A model generated the notes under the pieces. It saw only the letters and a list, made by a program, of their open reading frames with translations. It searched no databases and was not told the DNA's origin. A stretch of 19,216 nt of DNA from JBLHOS01 sp047623825 (GTDB taxonomy: Bacteria > Pseudomonadota > Alphaproteobacteria > Rhodobacterales > Rhodobacteraceae), in NCBI GenBank assembly GCA_047623825.1, contig JBLHOS010000058.1:1-19216 (forward strand). The letters are read 5' to 3'. Positions within the stretch are counted from its first letter, which is position 1. Every line of letters starts with the position of its first letter. A program made the position numbers and the translations under genes. This document shows, piece by piece, positions 5,737-12,596 of this stretch.

Positions 5737-7548
5737 CTATTCTTCGTACCACCAAACATCCGGCTGAAAGCCCAGCCAGTCGCCATAGATCGGCAACGTG
5801 TCTGCCGGGTAGCGCAGTTCGCGGACATGGGCGATGCGCGCAATCGGGGCATGCCACAGCGGGATCACATAGCGACCCGCGGTCAAAACTCGGTCTAATG
5901 CACGCACTGCGGCGCGGTAGTCGTCTTGGCTGTCGGCGATCAGCATCTCGGCAATCATCGCCTCAACGGCAGGATCATTCACCCCCATCAGATTGCGCGT
6001 ACCGGGCTCGGTCACACCGTCGGATCCCCAATAAAGCCGCTGCTCATTTCCGGGGCTTAGAGAGACGCCGCGTGCAAAGTAGGTCATGTCAAAATCATAC
6101 AGATCCGTGCGCTCGCGGTATTGCGCACTATCAACGACAGTTACCTGCGGGGTGATACCTAGTCGTTCCAACGCCTGCGTATAGATATTGATGATCGCTT
6201 GGTTCTCTGTTGAGCCTTGCTGCAACAGGATTTCAAACTCAAACGGTGCTCCGTCGGGTTTCATCATCACACCACCTTGCACCCTAAACCCAGCTTCCTC
6301 CAACAGCGTCAATGCCGCCCGGATACCGGCACGATTGGCCGCTGATCCGTCTGAGACCGGAAAGATGTACCCCTCAAGCGTGCCGGGCAGCAGCGTGTCG
6401 GCAAAAGGCGCCAGTAACTCAGCCACGCGCCCCTCAGCCGGTCCAGGCTCCATGCTGAGGAATGAGTTTCCGAAATATGAGGTAATCCGTGGATCTTGCC
6501 CGCCATTCTGGGTCTGGTTCACAAACCGAAAATTGAAGGCCTGGATCATCGCCTCACGCACGCGCCAATCGTCAAATGGAGGGTTGCGGGTGTTCATCAC
6601 AAAGCCGGTCATGCCAGTTGGGCGTTGGTGCGGCACAATGGATCTGACGACTTCACCAGATGTCATCCGCGGAAAGTTGTAATTGGTTTCCCAATTCGCC
6701 GCATTGGTTTCCCGCACAGTCGTGATCTCACCGGCCTTGAACGCCTCAAACATCACATTGCCATCGGAAAAGAATTCCAGCCGAATTTCATCGATATTGT
6801 TGGTGCCGCGTCTGAACGGCAGATCAGCCCCCCAATAATTTGGATCGCGGCGCAACGAAACAAAGCGCCCGGCCTCAAAATCATCGATCACATAGGGGGC
6901 GGTACTAATCGGGATGATGTCGATCCCACTTTCGTCGAAATCGCGTCCTTCCCATTGGGCGCGCTGCAAAATCGGACGCAGCCCCATGATCAGCGCCATT
7001 TCACGGTCAGGTTCGGTAAAGCTAAGGCGGATACCCCGCTCCCCGACGGGTTCGATGCTGGCCACACGTTGCCATGCGTTCAGGTATCGCGGGTGCCCGA
7101 CCGTTCCCAGTGTCTCATAGGACCAGATCACATCATCGACCGTCACGGGGCTGCCGTCAGAGAATCGCGCCTCTGGTCGCAGGGTGAATTCTACCCACAT
7201 GGCATCTGGATCTGCCTCTACCGATTCGGCTAACAGACCATAAAGCGAGAATGGCTCATCCCAATTGCGCCCCATCAAACTTTCATAGGCCAAGAACCGT
7301 AGCTGCCATGGAACGCTGCCGCGACGGATGTTAGGGTTCAAGCTGTCATAGCTTCCGACCTCACCGGTGATAATTCGCCCACCGGTTGGGGCATCTGGGT
7401 TCGCATAGGGCAAATGCGCAAAATCTGGGGGTAGCGCGGGGTCTCCATACATAGCGATGCCATGTTGGGGCTGTGCCGCAGCCATTGAAATCATGCCCAG
7501 TGACAGGGCAATAGTTGAAATTACGATGATGAAACAATGCGCGCGCAT
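5737..7548 (-). CDS. Periplasmic solute-binding protein, family 5 (peptide type, YejA-like)
   Basis: This is the extracytoplasmic binding subunit of an ABC importer for peptides or similar compounds. The 603-residue product has a signal peptide (MRAHCFIIVISTIALSLG, cleavage probably after AAAQ at about residue 27). The SBP_bac_5 fold includes YESLMGRNWDEP and the LRPEARFSDGSPVTVDDVIWS region typical of family 5. The opening MYGDPALPPDFAHLPYANP is like YejA proteins, which bind microcin-like and oligopeptides. ATG at 7548 is preferred to TTG at 7566 because GAAGGA sits 10 bases upstream and gives a clean signal peptide. No permease or ATPase gene adjoins it, so it is an orphan here and substrate is unknown. 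Confidence 0.88.
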   Translation of the reverse strand: MRAHCFIIVISTIALSLGMISMAAAQPQHGIAMYGDPALPPDFAHLPYANPDAPTGGRIITGEVGSYDSLNPNIRRGSVPWQLRFLAYESLMGRNWDEPFSLYGLLAESVEADPDAMWVEFTLRPEARFSDGSPVTVDDVIWSYETLGTVGHPRYLNAWQRVASIEPVGERGIRLSFTEPDREMALIMGLRPILQRAQWEGRDFDESGIDIIPISTAPYVIDDFEAGRFVSLRRDPNYWGADLPFRRGTNNIDEIRLEFFSDGNVMFEAFKAGEITTVRETNAANWETNYNFPRMTSGEVVRSIVPHQRPTGMTGFVMNTRNPPFDDWRVREAMIQAFNFRFVNQTQNGGQDPRITSYFGNSFLSMEPGPAEGRVAELLAPFADTLLPGTLEGYIFPVSDGSAANRAGIRAALTLLEEAGFRVQGGVMMKPDGAPFEFEILLQQGSTENQAIINIYTQALERLGITPQVTVVDSAQYRERTDLYDFDMTYFARGVSLSPGNEQRLYWGSDGVTEPGTRNLMGVNDPAVEAMIAEMLIADSQDDYRAAVRALDRVLTAGRYVIPLWHAPIARIAHVRELRYPADTLPIYGDWLGFQPDVWWYEE

Positions 7549-7627
7549 TTGTGGACAATCCTTCAAGAGCCTTGTTTATCTCAGCATGACCCGAATGGCC
7601 AAGCAACACAAAGGCTAAACTTTTCGG

Positions 7628-7656
7628 TTGGACTCTAAGGCCGCAATGCTTATAAA
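7628..7656 (+). promoter_or_regulatory. Candidate promoter of the small RNA
   Basis: TTGGAC (7628-7633), a spacer of exactly 17 bases and TATAAA (7651-7656) form a housekeeping-type promoter on the plus strand, with a predicted start at about 7662-7664. It points away from the divergent solute-binding protein gene and ends in a terminator about 78 bases later. Confidence 0.5.
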
Positions 7657-7661
7657 GGCCT

Positions 7662-7739
7662 TACTGCTCGATAGGTTTCTTGCCTGTATGAAACCTGCCT
7701 CAATAACTTAACGCCGGCTTCGTGCCGGCGTTTTTTTTT
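7662..7739 (+). ncRNA. Candidate orphan small RNA (about 78 nt)
   Basis: A promoter-like element and a strong intrinsic terminator on the same strand enclose about 78 bases with no ORF and no gene of that strand upstream. The predicted RNA has a 5' hairpin with a perfect 7-bp stem (AGGTTTC 7673-7679, GAAACCT 7690-7696) and a 10-base loop. A single-stranded linker (7697-7709, GCCTCAATAACTT) contains an anti-Shine-Dalgarno-like GCCTC, and the terminator hairpin follows. This layout is typical of small trans-acting RNAs of alphaproteobacteria. I do not recognise the sequence as a named family. The alternative is a terminated 5' leader (attenuator) of bdhA, whose ATG is 163 bases beyond the terminator. 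Confidence 0.5.
7710..7739 (+). terminator. Strong intrinsic terminator (small RNA)
   Basis: A perfect 9-bp GC-rich stem (AACGCCGGC 7710-7718, GCCGGCGTT 7724-7732) with loop TTCGT is followed by an unbroken T-run to 7739. It is oriented on the plus strand, although no protein gene on that strand precedes it. Confidence 0.92.
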
Positions 7740-7902
7740 GCCAAATTTCTCTCGAAGTCTCGCCGCGATTTGTCTGAACCGATCCCAAAACCGGTCCATG
7801 ACTAATCGGCCGTATGCCGCAGTGCAGCAATAACCTGCCCCCGACCTCTAGTCATTTCGCAACCGCAGCATTACGTTCGTTACAGATCACAGGAGAATTC
7901 GG

Positions 7903-8688
7903 ATGGCGCTTACGACTTCATTGGATGGCAAGACTGCCGTTATCACGGGCTCCAACTCTGGCATCGGTCTGGGCGTCGCGTGGGAGATGGCAAAGGCCGG
8001 GGCAAATGTCGTCCTGAACTCGTTCACTGATAGCGATGAAGATCATGCGATCGCCGCTGAAATTGCGGCGGCGACGGGCGTCACAGCTCGCTACATCAAG
8101 GCCGACATGTCCAAGGGCGATGAATGCCGGATGCTGATCGCCGAGGCCGGCGTTTGCGATATCTTGATCAATAATGCAGGCATTCAACATGTGGCTCCGA
8201 TCGATGAGTTTCCGGTTGAAAAATGGGATGCGATCATCGCGATCAACCTCAGCTCTGCCTTTCACACGACAGCCGCCGCCCTGCCCCTGATGCGGGCCGC
8301 TGGATGGGGTCGGATCATCAACATCGCCTCGGCCCACGGACTGACAGCATCACCTTATAAATCGGCCTATGTGGCTGCCAAGCATGGCATCGTGGGCCTG
8401 ACAAAAACTGTTGCTTTGGAAACCGCCCAGGAACCGATCACGGCCAATGCGATCTGTCCGGGATACGTCCTGACGCCGCTGGTTGAGGCGCAGATCCCCG
8501 GCACGATGAAAGAATACAATATGAGCCGCGAAGACGTGATCAAGGACGTCATGCTTAAACGTCAACCCTCCAAGGAATTTGCGACGGTTGAACAATTGGG
8601 CGGCACGGCTGTTTTCCTGGCCTCAGATGCCGCAGCCCAGATCACCGGCACCACGCTTAGCGTCGATGGCGGCTGGACCGCATTATAG
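7903..8688 (+). CDS. bdhA: D-3-hydroxybutyrate dehydrogenase
   Basis: A cytoplasmic NAD-dependent short-chain dehydrogenase that interconverts 3-hydroxybutyrate and acetoacetate in polyhydroxybutyrate use. The 261-residue product has the Rossmann motif TGSNSGIG (15-22), an NNAG motif near residue 90, and the catalytic Ser143, Tyr156 and Lys160. The family's typical region with MLKRQPSKEFATVEQLGG and the C-terminus LSVDGGWTAL follow. The ATG at 7903 has a good Shine-Dalgarno (AGGAG, 7891-7895). The patatin-like gene begins 19 bases after its stop, suggesting an operon. Nearby upstream, GCAG and CTGC arms around 7820-7840 recall the TGC-rich sites of PhaR regulators, but the match is too weak to call. 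Confidence 0.93.
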   Translation: MALTTSLDGKTAVITGSNSGIGLGVAWEMAKAGANVVLNSFTDSDEDHAIAAEIAAATGVTARYIKADMSKGDECRMLIAEAGVCDILINNAGIQHVAPIDEFPVEKWDAIIAINLSSAFHTTAAALPLMRAAGWGRIINIASAHGLTASPYKSAYVAAKHGIVGLTKTVALETAQEPITANAICPGYVLTPLVEAQIPGTMKEYNMSREDVIKDVMLKRQPSKEFATVEQLGGTAVFLASDAAAQITGTTLSVDGGWTAL

Positions 8689-8707
8689 ACCCGAAAGGTA
8701 CTTCGAC

Positions 8708-9748
8708 ATGGCCAGCAGCGGCGTAAAACGAGTTAATCTGGCGCTTCAGGGTGGCGGCGCACATGGCGCCTTTACGTGGGGCGTTCTGGACCGGCTTCTG
8801 GAGGATGAAAGCATCGAGATCGCTGGCATCTCTGGCACATCCGCCGGGGCGTTGAACGGGGCTGCGGTCAAGGCCGGTCTGGTCCATGGTGACAGGGATA
8901 CCGCGCGTAAAAACCTTGATTGGCTGTGGCAAAAAATGGGCGCCGTTTCGGATGATCGTTTGTCGCCTTGGCTCCGGCTTATTTCACCATCCGCAATCGC
9001 AGAAGCGATTGAACGTTCTGTGCCGTTTGCAATGGCAGATGCCGCCAGTCGAATCGTATCGCCCTACAGCTATGGGCCGCTCTATAAAAATCCACTGACA
9101 TCGATCGTTGAAGAGTTTCAGTATGAGCATGTCTGTGGCCAAGGTGGCCCGGCGTTCCATGTCTGTGCCACGAATGTGCGCACCGGCAAGATCCGCGTCT
9201 TTACCGGGCATGAGATCGGTGTTGAGCCACTTTTGGCCTCGGCCTGCCTGCCGACATTGTTTCAGGCCGTTGAGATACTGGACCCCAAAACTGGAATAAC
9301 AGAGGCGTATTGGGACGGCGGCTATACCGGCAACCCTGCCCTTTTCCCTCTATTCAGCCGCGACCTTCCGGCAGATCTTATCGTGGTGAATATCAATCCG
9401 CTTTACCGCGCAGAGATCCCGAAGACCCCAAGCGATATCAACAACCGGATCAATGAGATTAGCTTCAACTCATCATTGTTGCGAGAGTTGCGGGCCATTG
9501 AGTTTGTGCAGCGTTTGCTAAGCGAGGGACGCATTGTCCCTGATGCCATGAAACGGGTTCTGGTGCATATGATTGCCGACGATAAGCTGATGCAAAAGCT
9601 GTCAGTCGCGACCAAAAGTTTCCCAACGCCCCATGTGCTGCATCAGTTAAAGATGGCTGGGCGTGAGGCGTGCGATGAATTCCTCGAGACATCGGTCCAT
9701 AAAATTGGTCACGAAAGCACCGTTGATCTGATGAAAATGTTCAACTGA
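8708..9748 (+). CDS. Patatin-like phospholipase/acyl hydrolase
   Basis: A serine acyl hydrolase of the patatin family, which acts on acyl ester bonds with a Ser-Asp dyad. The 346-residue product has the oxyanion loop GGGAHG (15-20), the nucleophile elbow GTSAG with Ser45, and the dyad motif DGG with Asp203 in YWDGGYTGNP. All catalytic elements are present. ATG at 8708 was chosen over the longer ORF from 8579, which would overlap bdhA; AAAGG lies at 8694-8698. There is no signal peptide, so it is probably cytosolic or membrane-associated. The link to bdhA suggests a role in storage-polymer or lipid turnover; this is inference and the substrate is unknown. Confidence 0.9.
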   Translation: MASSGVKRVNLALQGGGAHGAFTWGVLDRLLEDESIEIAGISGTSAGALNGAAVKAGLVHGDRDTARKNLDWLWQKMGAVSDDRLSPWLRLISPSAIAEAIERSVPFAMADAASRIVSPYSYGPLYKNPLTSIVEEFQYEHVCGQGGPAFHVCATNVRTGKIRVFTGHEIGVEPLLASACLPTLFQAVEILDPKTGITEAYWDGGYTGNPALFPLFSRDLPADLIVVNINPLYRAEIPKTPSDINNRINEISFNSSLLRELRAIEFVQRLLSEGRIVPDAMKRVLVHMIADDKLMQKLSVATKSFPTPHVLHQLKMAGREACDEFLETSVHKIGHESTVDLMKMFN

Positions 9749-9779
9749 ACCGACAAGTTTCCGTTGTGGGTGTTTTGTA

Positions 9780-9798
9780 ATTTCATTATTCTTGAAAT
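9780..9798 (+). promoter_or_regulatory. Palindrome abutting the arsR-like start (possible operator)
   Basis: ATTTCA (9780-9785), 7 bases, TGAAAT (9793-9798): a 6-bp inverted repeat ending exactly at the ATG of the decayed arsR-arsC gene. ArsR-family repressors usually bind AT-rich palindromes near their own promoter. The pairing is seen directly; operator function is inferred. Confidence 0.4.
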
Positions 9799-10535
9799 AT
9801 GGAATTATTCAGTACTGCAGAGAAACTGACCGCCTTGGGCCATCCTGGCCGATTGTCGGTATTTCGGCTACTGGCTCGGCGCGCCCCCCAACATGTGCGT
9901 CCGTCTGATATCTCGGCGGCGCTGGATATCAAGCGCAACACGCTGTTATTCCATCGATCCCGATGAGACTGCGGCCTTTACTCAGTTCCTTTTGTCTGAT
10001 TTCCGTCGCGGCCTGCCAGAGGTTTTTGCCCCGATGACGCGTGAGACATCGTATAATAGCTGCGCCCTTTCGGCCCTGTTCATTTACAGTGGCAACTCTG
10101 TGCGGTCCCTCTTGGCTGAGGTTTTGTTGCGCGATGCGGCCCCGGGCCAGTTTGTCACGTATTGGGCAGCCACACAGCCCGCGGCAAGCGAACCCAATCC
10201 CTACGTCCTAAGATCGTTGCAGCGGAGTGGGCATGACGTCATCGGCCTTGCCAGCAAGCCCGTGAGCCAAATGCAGGCCCCAGATGCCCTGATATTTGAT
10301 GTCGTGTTCACGGTCTGTGACGATCCCGCAAATGAAAAATGTCTAAGCTGGCCCGGCCAACCGATGTCGGCCCATTGGGGCGTTAAAGATCAAGCTAAAG
10401 CCGCCCAAGCACACTGGGCCCGCGGCCTTCAACGCCGCCTATCATGCCCCGCAAAACCGTGCCGGCGCGTTTCTGGCGCCGTCCTTTGAAAACTACGACA
10501 GTATAGCCCCACAACTGGCGCCTATGAAAATTGGA
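9799..10535 (+). pseudogene. Decayed fused ArsR regulator / ArsC-type arsenate reductase
   Basis: Three reading frames together look like one ArsR-ArsC fusion. Frame one (9799-9966, 55 codons) gives an ArsR N-terminus, MELFSTAEKLTALGHPGRLS, up to DIKRNTL. It then jumps out of frame to the ArsR end (SIDPDETAAFTQFLL, from about 9950), so about 30 codons of the HTH/wing region seem deleted. The second frame continues into an ArsC/low-molecular-weight phosphatase domain with FIYSGNSVRS, FTVCDD and WPGQPMSAHWGV. The active-site Cys expected at 10085-10087 is TAC (Tyr). After about 10409-10425 the frame shifts again, and AFNAAYHAPQNRAGAFLAP continues in the third frame. Three independent lesions make a functional protein very unlikely. 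Confidence 0.85.
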
Positions 10536-10545
10536 AAGTCCTACG

Positions 10546-11202
10546 ATGTTGAAGAAACTTATGGCAGAGGCGATCGGCACCGCCTTTTTGTTGATCGGTG
10601 TCGTAGGCTCGGGCATTATGGCTGACACGCTTTCACCCGATAATACTGGGGTTGCTCTGTTGGCGAACGCGATTGCCACCGGCTGTATCTTATATGTGAT
10701 TATCACGCTGTTGGGGCCAATCTCTGGCGCGCATTTCAACCCGGCGGTTAGTCTGGCGTTCGTGCTGCGCGGGGAGCTTTCGGTTGCCCACGCCCTGCTC
10801 TATATCATCGTGCAAATTGCTGCGGGCATTGTCGGCGTGTGGATCGCGCATTTGATGTTTGATCTGACGGTCTTGCAGACTTCCACCACGTTGCGGACTG
10901 GCGCGTCGCAATGGGTCTCTGAGATTGTCGCGACCTTCGGTTTGCTATTTGTGATTTTGGGCGGGTTGCGCCATGCGCCGCCGGCCATTCCAACCTTGGT
11001 GGCGATCTATATTACTGGCGCCTACTGGTTCACGTCCTCAACCAGTTTTGCCAATCCAGCCGTTACCATTGCACGCAGTCTGACCGACACCTTCGCGGGT
11101 ATCCTGCCGGGCAATATGCCGATGTTCATTGTGATGCAGTTGATCGGAGCTGCCATCGCGGTTGTGGTTGCACGGGGTCTATTTAGTCCGGATCTCGATT
11201 AA
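10546..11202 (+). CDS. Aquaporin/MIP channel, AqpS-like (arsenic operon type)
   Basis: A 218-residue inner-membrane channel of the major intrinsic protein family with six membrane segments and two NPA boxes (HFNPAVS, 65-67; FANPAVT, 170-172). The second box is followed by Val173 where classical aquaporins have the selectivity-filter Arg (NPAR). This widens the pore and, from memory, resembles AqpS of the Sinorhizobium meliloti ars operon, which lets arsenite out of the cell. ATG at 10546 is chosen over TTG at 10531 because GGAAAG (10533-10538) is well placed. It directly follows the ruined arsR-arsC gene and was probably its operon partner; its own frame is intact. Its stop codon overlaps that of the convergent regulator. 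Confidence 0.88.
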   Translation: MLKKLMAEAIGTAFLLIGVVGSGIMADTLSPDNTGVALLANAIATGCILYVIITLLGPISGAHFNPAVSLAFVLRGELSVAHALLYIIVQIAAGIVGVWIAHLMFDLTVLQTSTTLRTGASQWVSEIVATFGLLFVILGGLRHAPPAIPTLVAIYITGAYWFTSSTSFANPAVTIARSLTDTFAGILPGNMPMFIVMQLIGAAIAVVVARGLFSPDLD

Positions 11203-11822
11203 CCCAATGACGTGACCCAAAGAATGGTCGCGTCTTCGGCGCTAAGCGAGATAACATTGTGCCCCATGGAGGCATCGTAATACGCGCTGTCACCGCGGCG
11301 CAGCTCTACTGGCGCATAAAACTCTGTAATCAGGCGTATTTCACCGGTCAGAACATATAAAAACTCTTCGCCATCATGGCGGACCCAACCGTCAAATTCT
11401 TCAAAACTGCGGGCGCGGATGCGGGCGCGATAGGGCAACATCGCCTTGTTGGTCAGTGTTACGGCTAGCATCTCATGCTCATATGTGGCGGTCGGGTGTG
11501 TGCCGCCCTCGCCCATTTTGGTCACATCCATCCGCCCATTTACCTGCGGATTTGACGGTGGTGTGAACAGCTGTGGGATCGAGATCGACAGCCCATCTGC
11601 CAGCTTTTTCAACGCCTCATAGGTCGGTGACATCTGGCCGTTTTCGATCTTTGACAGGGTAGAGCGCGCCAAACCAGCCTGTTGCGCTGCTTGCTCCAAA
11701 GTCCAGTTGCGGGCTTTGCGTAACTCACGAACGCGCATCCCCAAATCGATGGGTTGCGCGGGGTTGTCTTCACCACTTTCGCGGGCCAACCGGATCAAAG
11801 AAGGTTCATTGGGGCGTTTCAT
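11199..11822 (-). CDS. XRE-family transcriptional regulator with cupin domain
   Basis: A 207-residue DNA-binding regulator. Residues about 27-83 form an XRE/HTH_3 domain (MRVRELRKARNWTLEQAA, then STLSKIENGQMSPTYEALKKLA). Residues about 130-205 form a small cupin barrel with DGEEFLYVLTGEIRL, a ligand-binding fold. Such proteins often control nearby transport, amino-acid or stress genes, but the ligand cannot be told from sequence. It is divergent from the dsbA-like/MFS operon, its most likely target, and convergent with the aquaporin gene, sharing TTAA with its stop. The predicted promoter sits so close that the mRNA may be leaderless. Confidence 0.9.
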   Translation of the reverse strand: MKRPNEPSLIRLARESGEDNPAQPIDLGMRVRELRKARNWTLEQAAQQAGLARSTLSKIENGQMSPTYEALKKLADGLSISIPQLFTPPSNPQVNGRMDVTKMGEGGTHPTATYEHEMLAVTLTNKAMLPYRARIRARSFEEFDGWVRHDGEEFLYVLTGEIRLITEFYAPVELRRGDSAYYDASMGHNVISLSAEDATILWVTSLG

Positions 11823-11828
11823 GATTGA

Positions 11829-11857
11829 GATATATCCTGCGCCACCGACCCTTGCAA
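11829..11857 (-). promoter_or_regulatory. Candidate promoter of the XRE-cupin regulator (leaderless)
   Basis: On the minus strand TTGCAA (11857-11852), a 17-base spacer and TATATC (11834-11829). Only 6 bases separate the -10 from the ATG at 11822, so transcription would start at about the A of the start codon. A fallback Shine-Dalgarno-like AGGA lies 12 bases from the ATG. Confidence 0.5.
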
Positions 11858-11927
11858 CTTAACCGAGGCAGGCATAGTCGTTTATCATCACAAATATCCA
11901 TCAGACCTGCGCCTGTTCTACTGCCGG

Positions 11928-11941
11928 TTTGCGTATGCAAA
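11928..11941 (+). promoter_or_regulatory. Palindrome before the dsbA-like gene (possible operator)
   Basis: TTTGC, GTAT, GCAAA: a 5-bp inverted repeat with a 4-base centre, ending 10 bases before the ATG of the dsbA-like gene and touching its Shine-Dalgarno (AAAAGG, 11939-11944). It lies in the gap shared with the divergent XRE regulator and could be its site. Short, hence tentative. Confidence 0.3.
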
Positions 11942-11951
11942 AGGCCCCATA

Positions 11952-12596
11952 ATGATCAAGCTTGATATAATGTCCGATCCGATTTGTCCTTGGTGCTATA
12001 TTGGCAAAAGAAATCTCGACATGGCCTTTGCAGAGACGATTGAGCATCCTTTCACTATCGAATGGCACCCATTTCAGCTGAACCCTGATATGCCACGTGA
12101 AGGCATGGATCGTCGTGCGTATCTTGAGGGTAAGTTTGGTGGCAAGGCGCAGGCTGTGCAGGTTTATGGCCGAATTGATGAATACGCCCGTGCTGCCGGG
12201 CTGGAGCTGAACCTTAAGGGGATCAAGCGCACGCCAAATACATTGGACGCCCATCGCCTGATCCACTGGGCCGGGTTGGAGCATCGTCAGACGCCCGTCG
12301 TCTCAGCGCTGTTTCAGGCCTATTTCCATGACGGCAAAGACATTAGCGCGCCCGACGTTTTGCTAGAGGCTGCCCAGTTTGCAGAGATGAACACAGAGGT
12401 TGTCAGCAGACTTTTGGACAGTGACGCAGACATCACCGACATTCAGAACCGTGATGCCCACGCAAGGCAGCGCGGCGTCAGTGGCGTGCCGACCTTTGTC
12501 ATTGATAATCAGCACGTCCTGACCGGCGCACAACCACCGGAAACTTGGGTCAATGTTATTAAGGAAATTCAGGAACAATTGAGCGCAAGTGAATGA
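11952..12596 (+). CDS. DsbA-family (FrnE-like) oxidoreductase
   Basis: A 214-residue thioredoxin-fold protein of the cytoplasmic DsbA/FrnE branch. It begins MIKLDIMSDPICPWCYIGKR with a CPWC redox motif (Cys12, Cys15) directly after the first strand, has the helical insertion in the middle, and the cis-Pro loop GVSGVPTFVID near residues 175-185. There is no signal peptide, so it acts in the cytoplasm. FrnE-type proteins are linked to thiol redox or oxidative stress responses, while 2-hydroxychromene-2-carboxylate isomerases share the fold; the CxxC favours redox activity. It overlaps the MFS gene by 4 bases (ATGA), so the two are co-translated. Confidence 0.9.
   Translation: MIKLDIMSDPICPWCYIGKRNLDMAFAETIEHPFTIEWHPFQLNPDMPREGMDRRAYLEGKFGGKAQAVQVYGRIDEYARAAGLELNLKGIKRTPNTLDAHRLIHWAGLEHRQTPVVSALFQAYFHDGKDISAPDVLLEAAQFAEMNTEVVSRLLDSDADITDIQNRDAHARQRGVSGVPTFVIDNQHVLTGAQPPETWVNVIKEIQEQLSASE

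Noticed and set aside
6496..7233. 245-codon plus-strand ORF inside the solute-binding protein gene
   Set aside because: Antisense shadow; the minus-strand frame has signal peptide and family-5 motifs throughout.
7820..7842. TGC/GCAG-rich repeats upstream of bdhA resembling PhaR sites
   Set aside because: The arms are short and in the opposite order to the remembered CTGC-N-GCAG consensus; too weak for an operator call.
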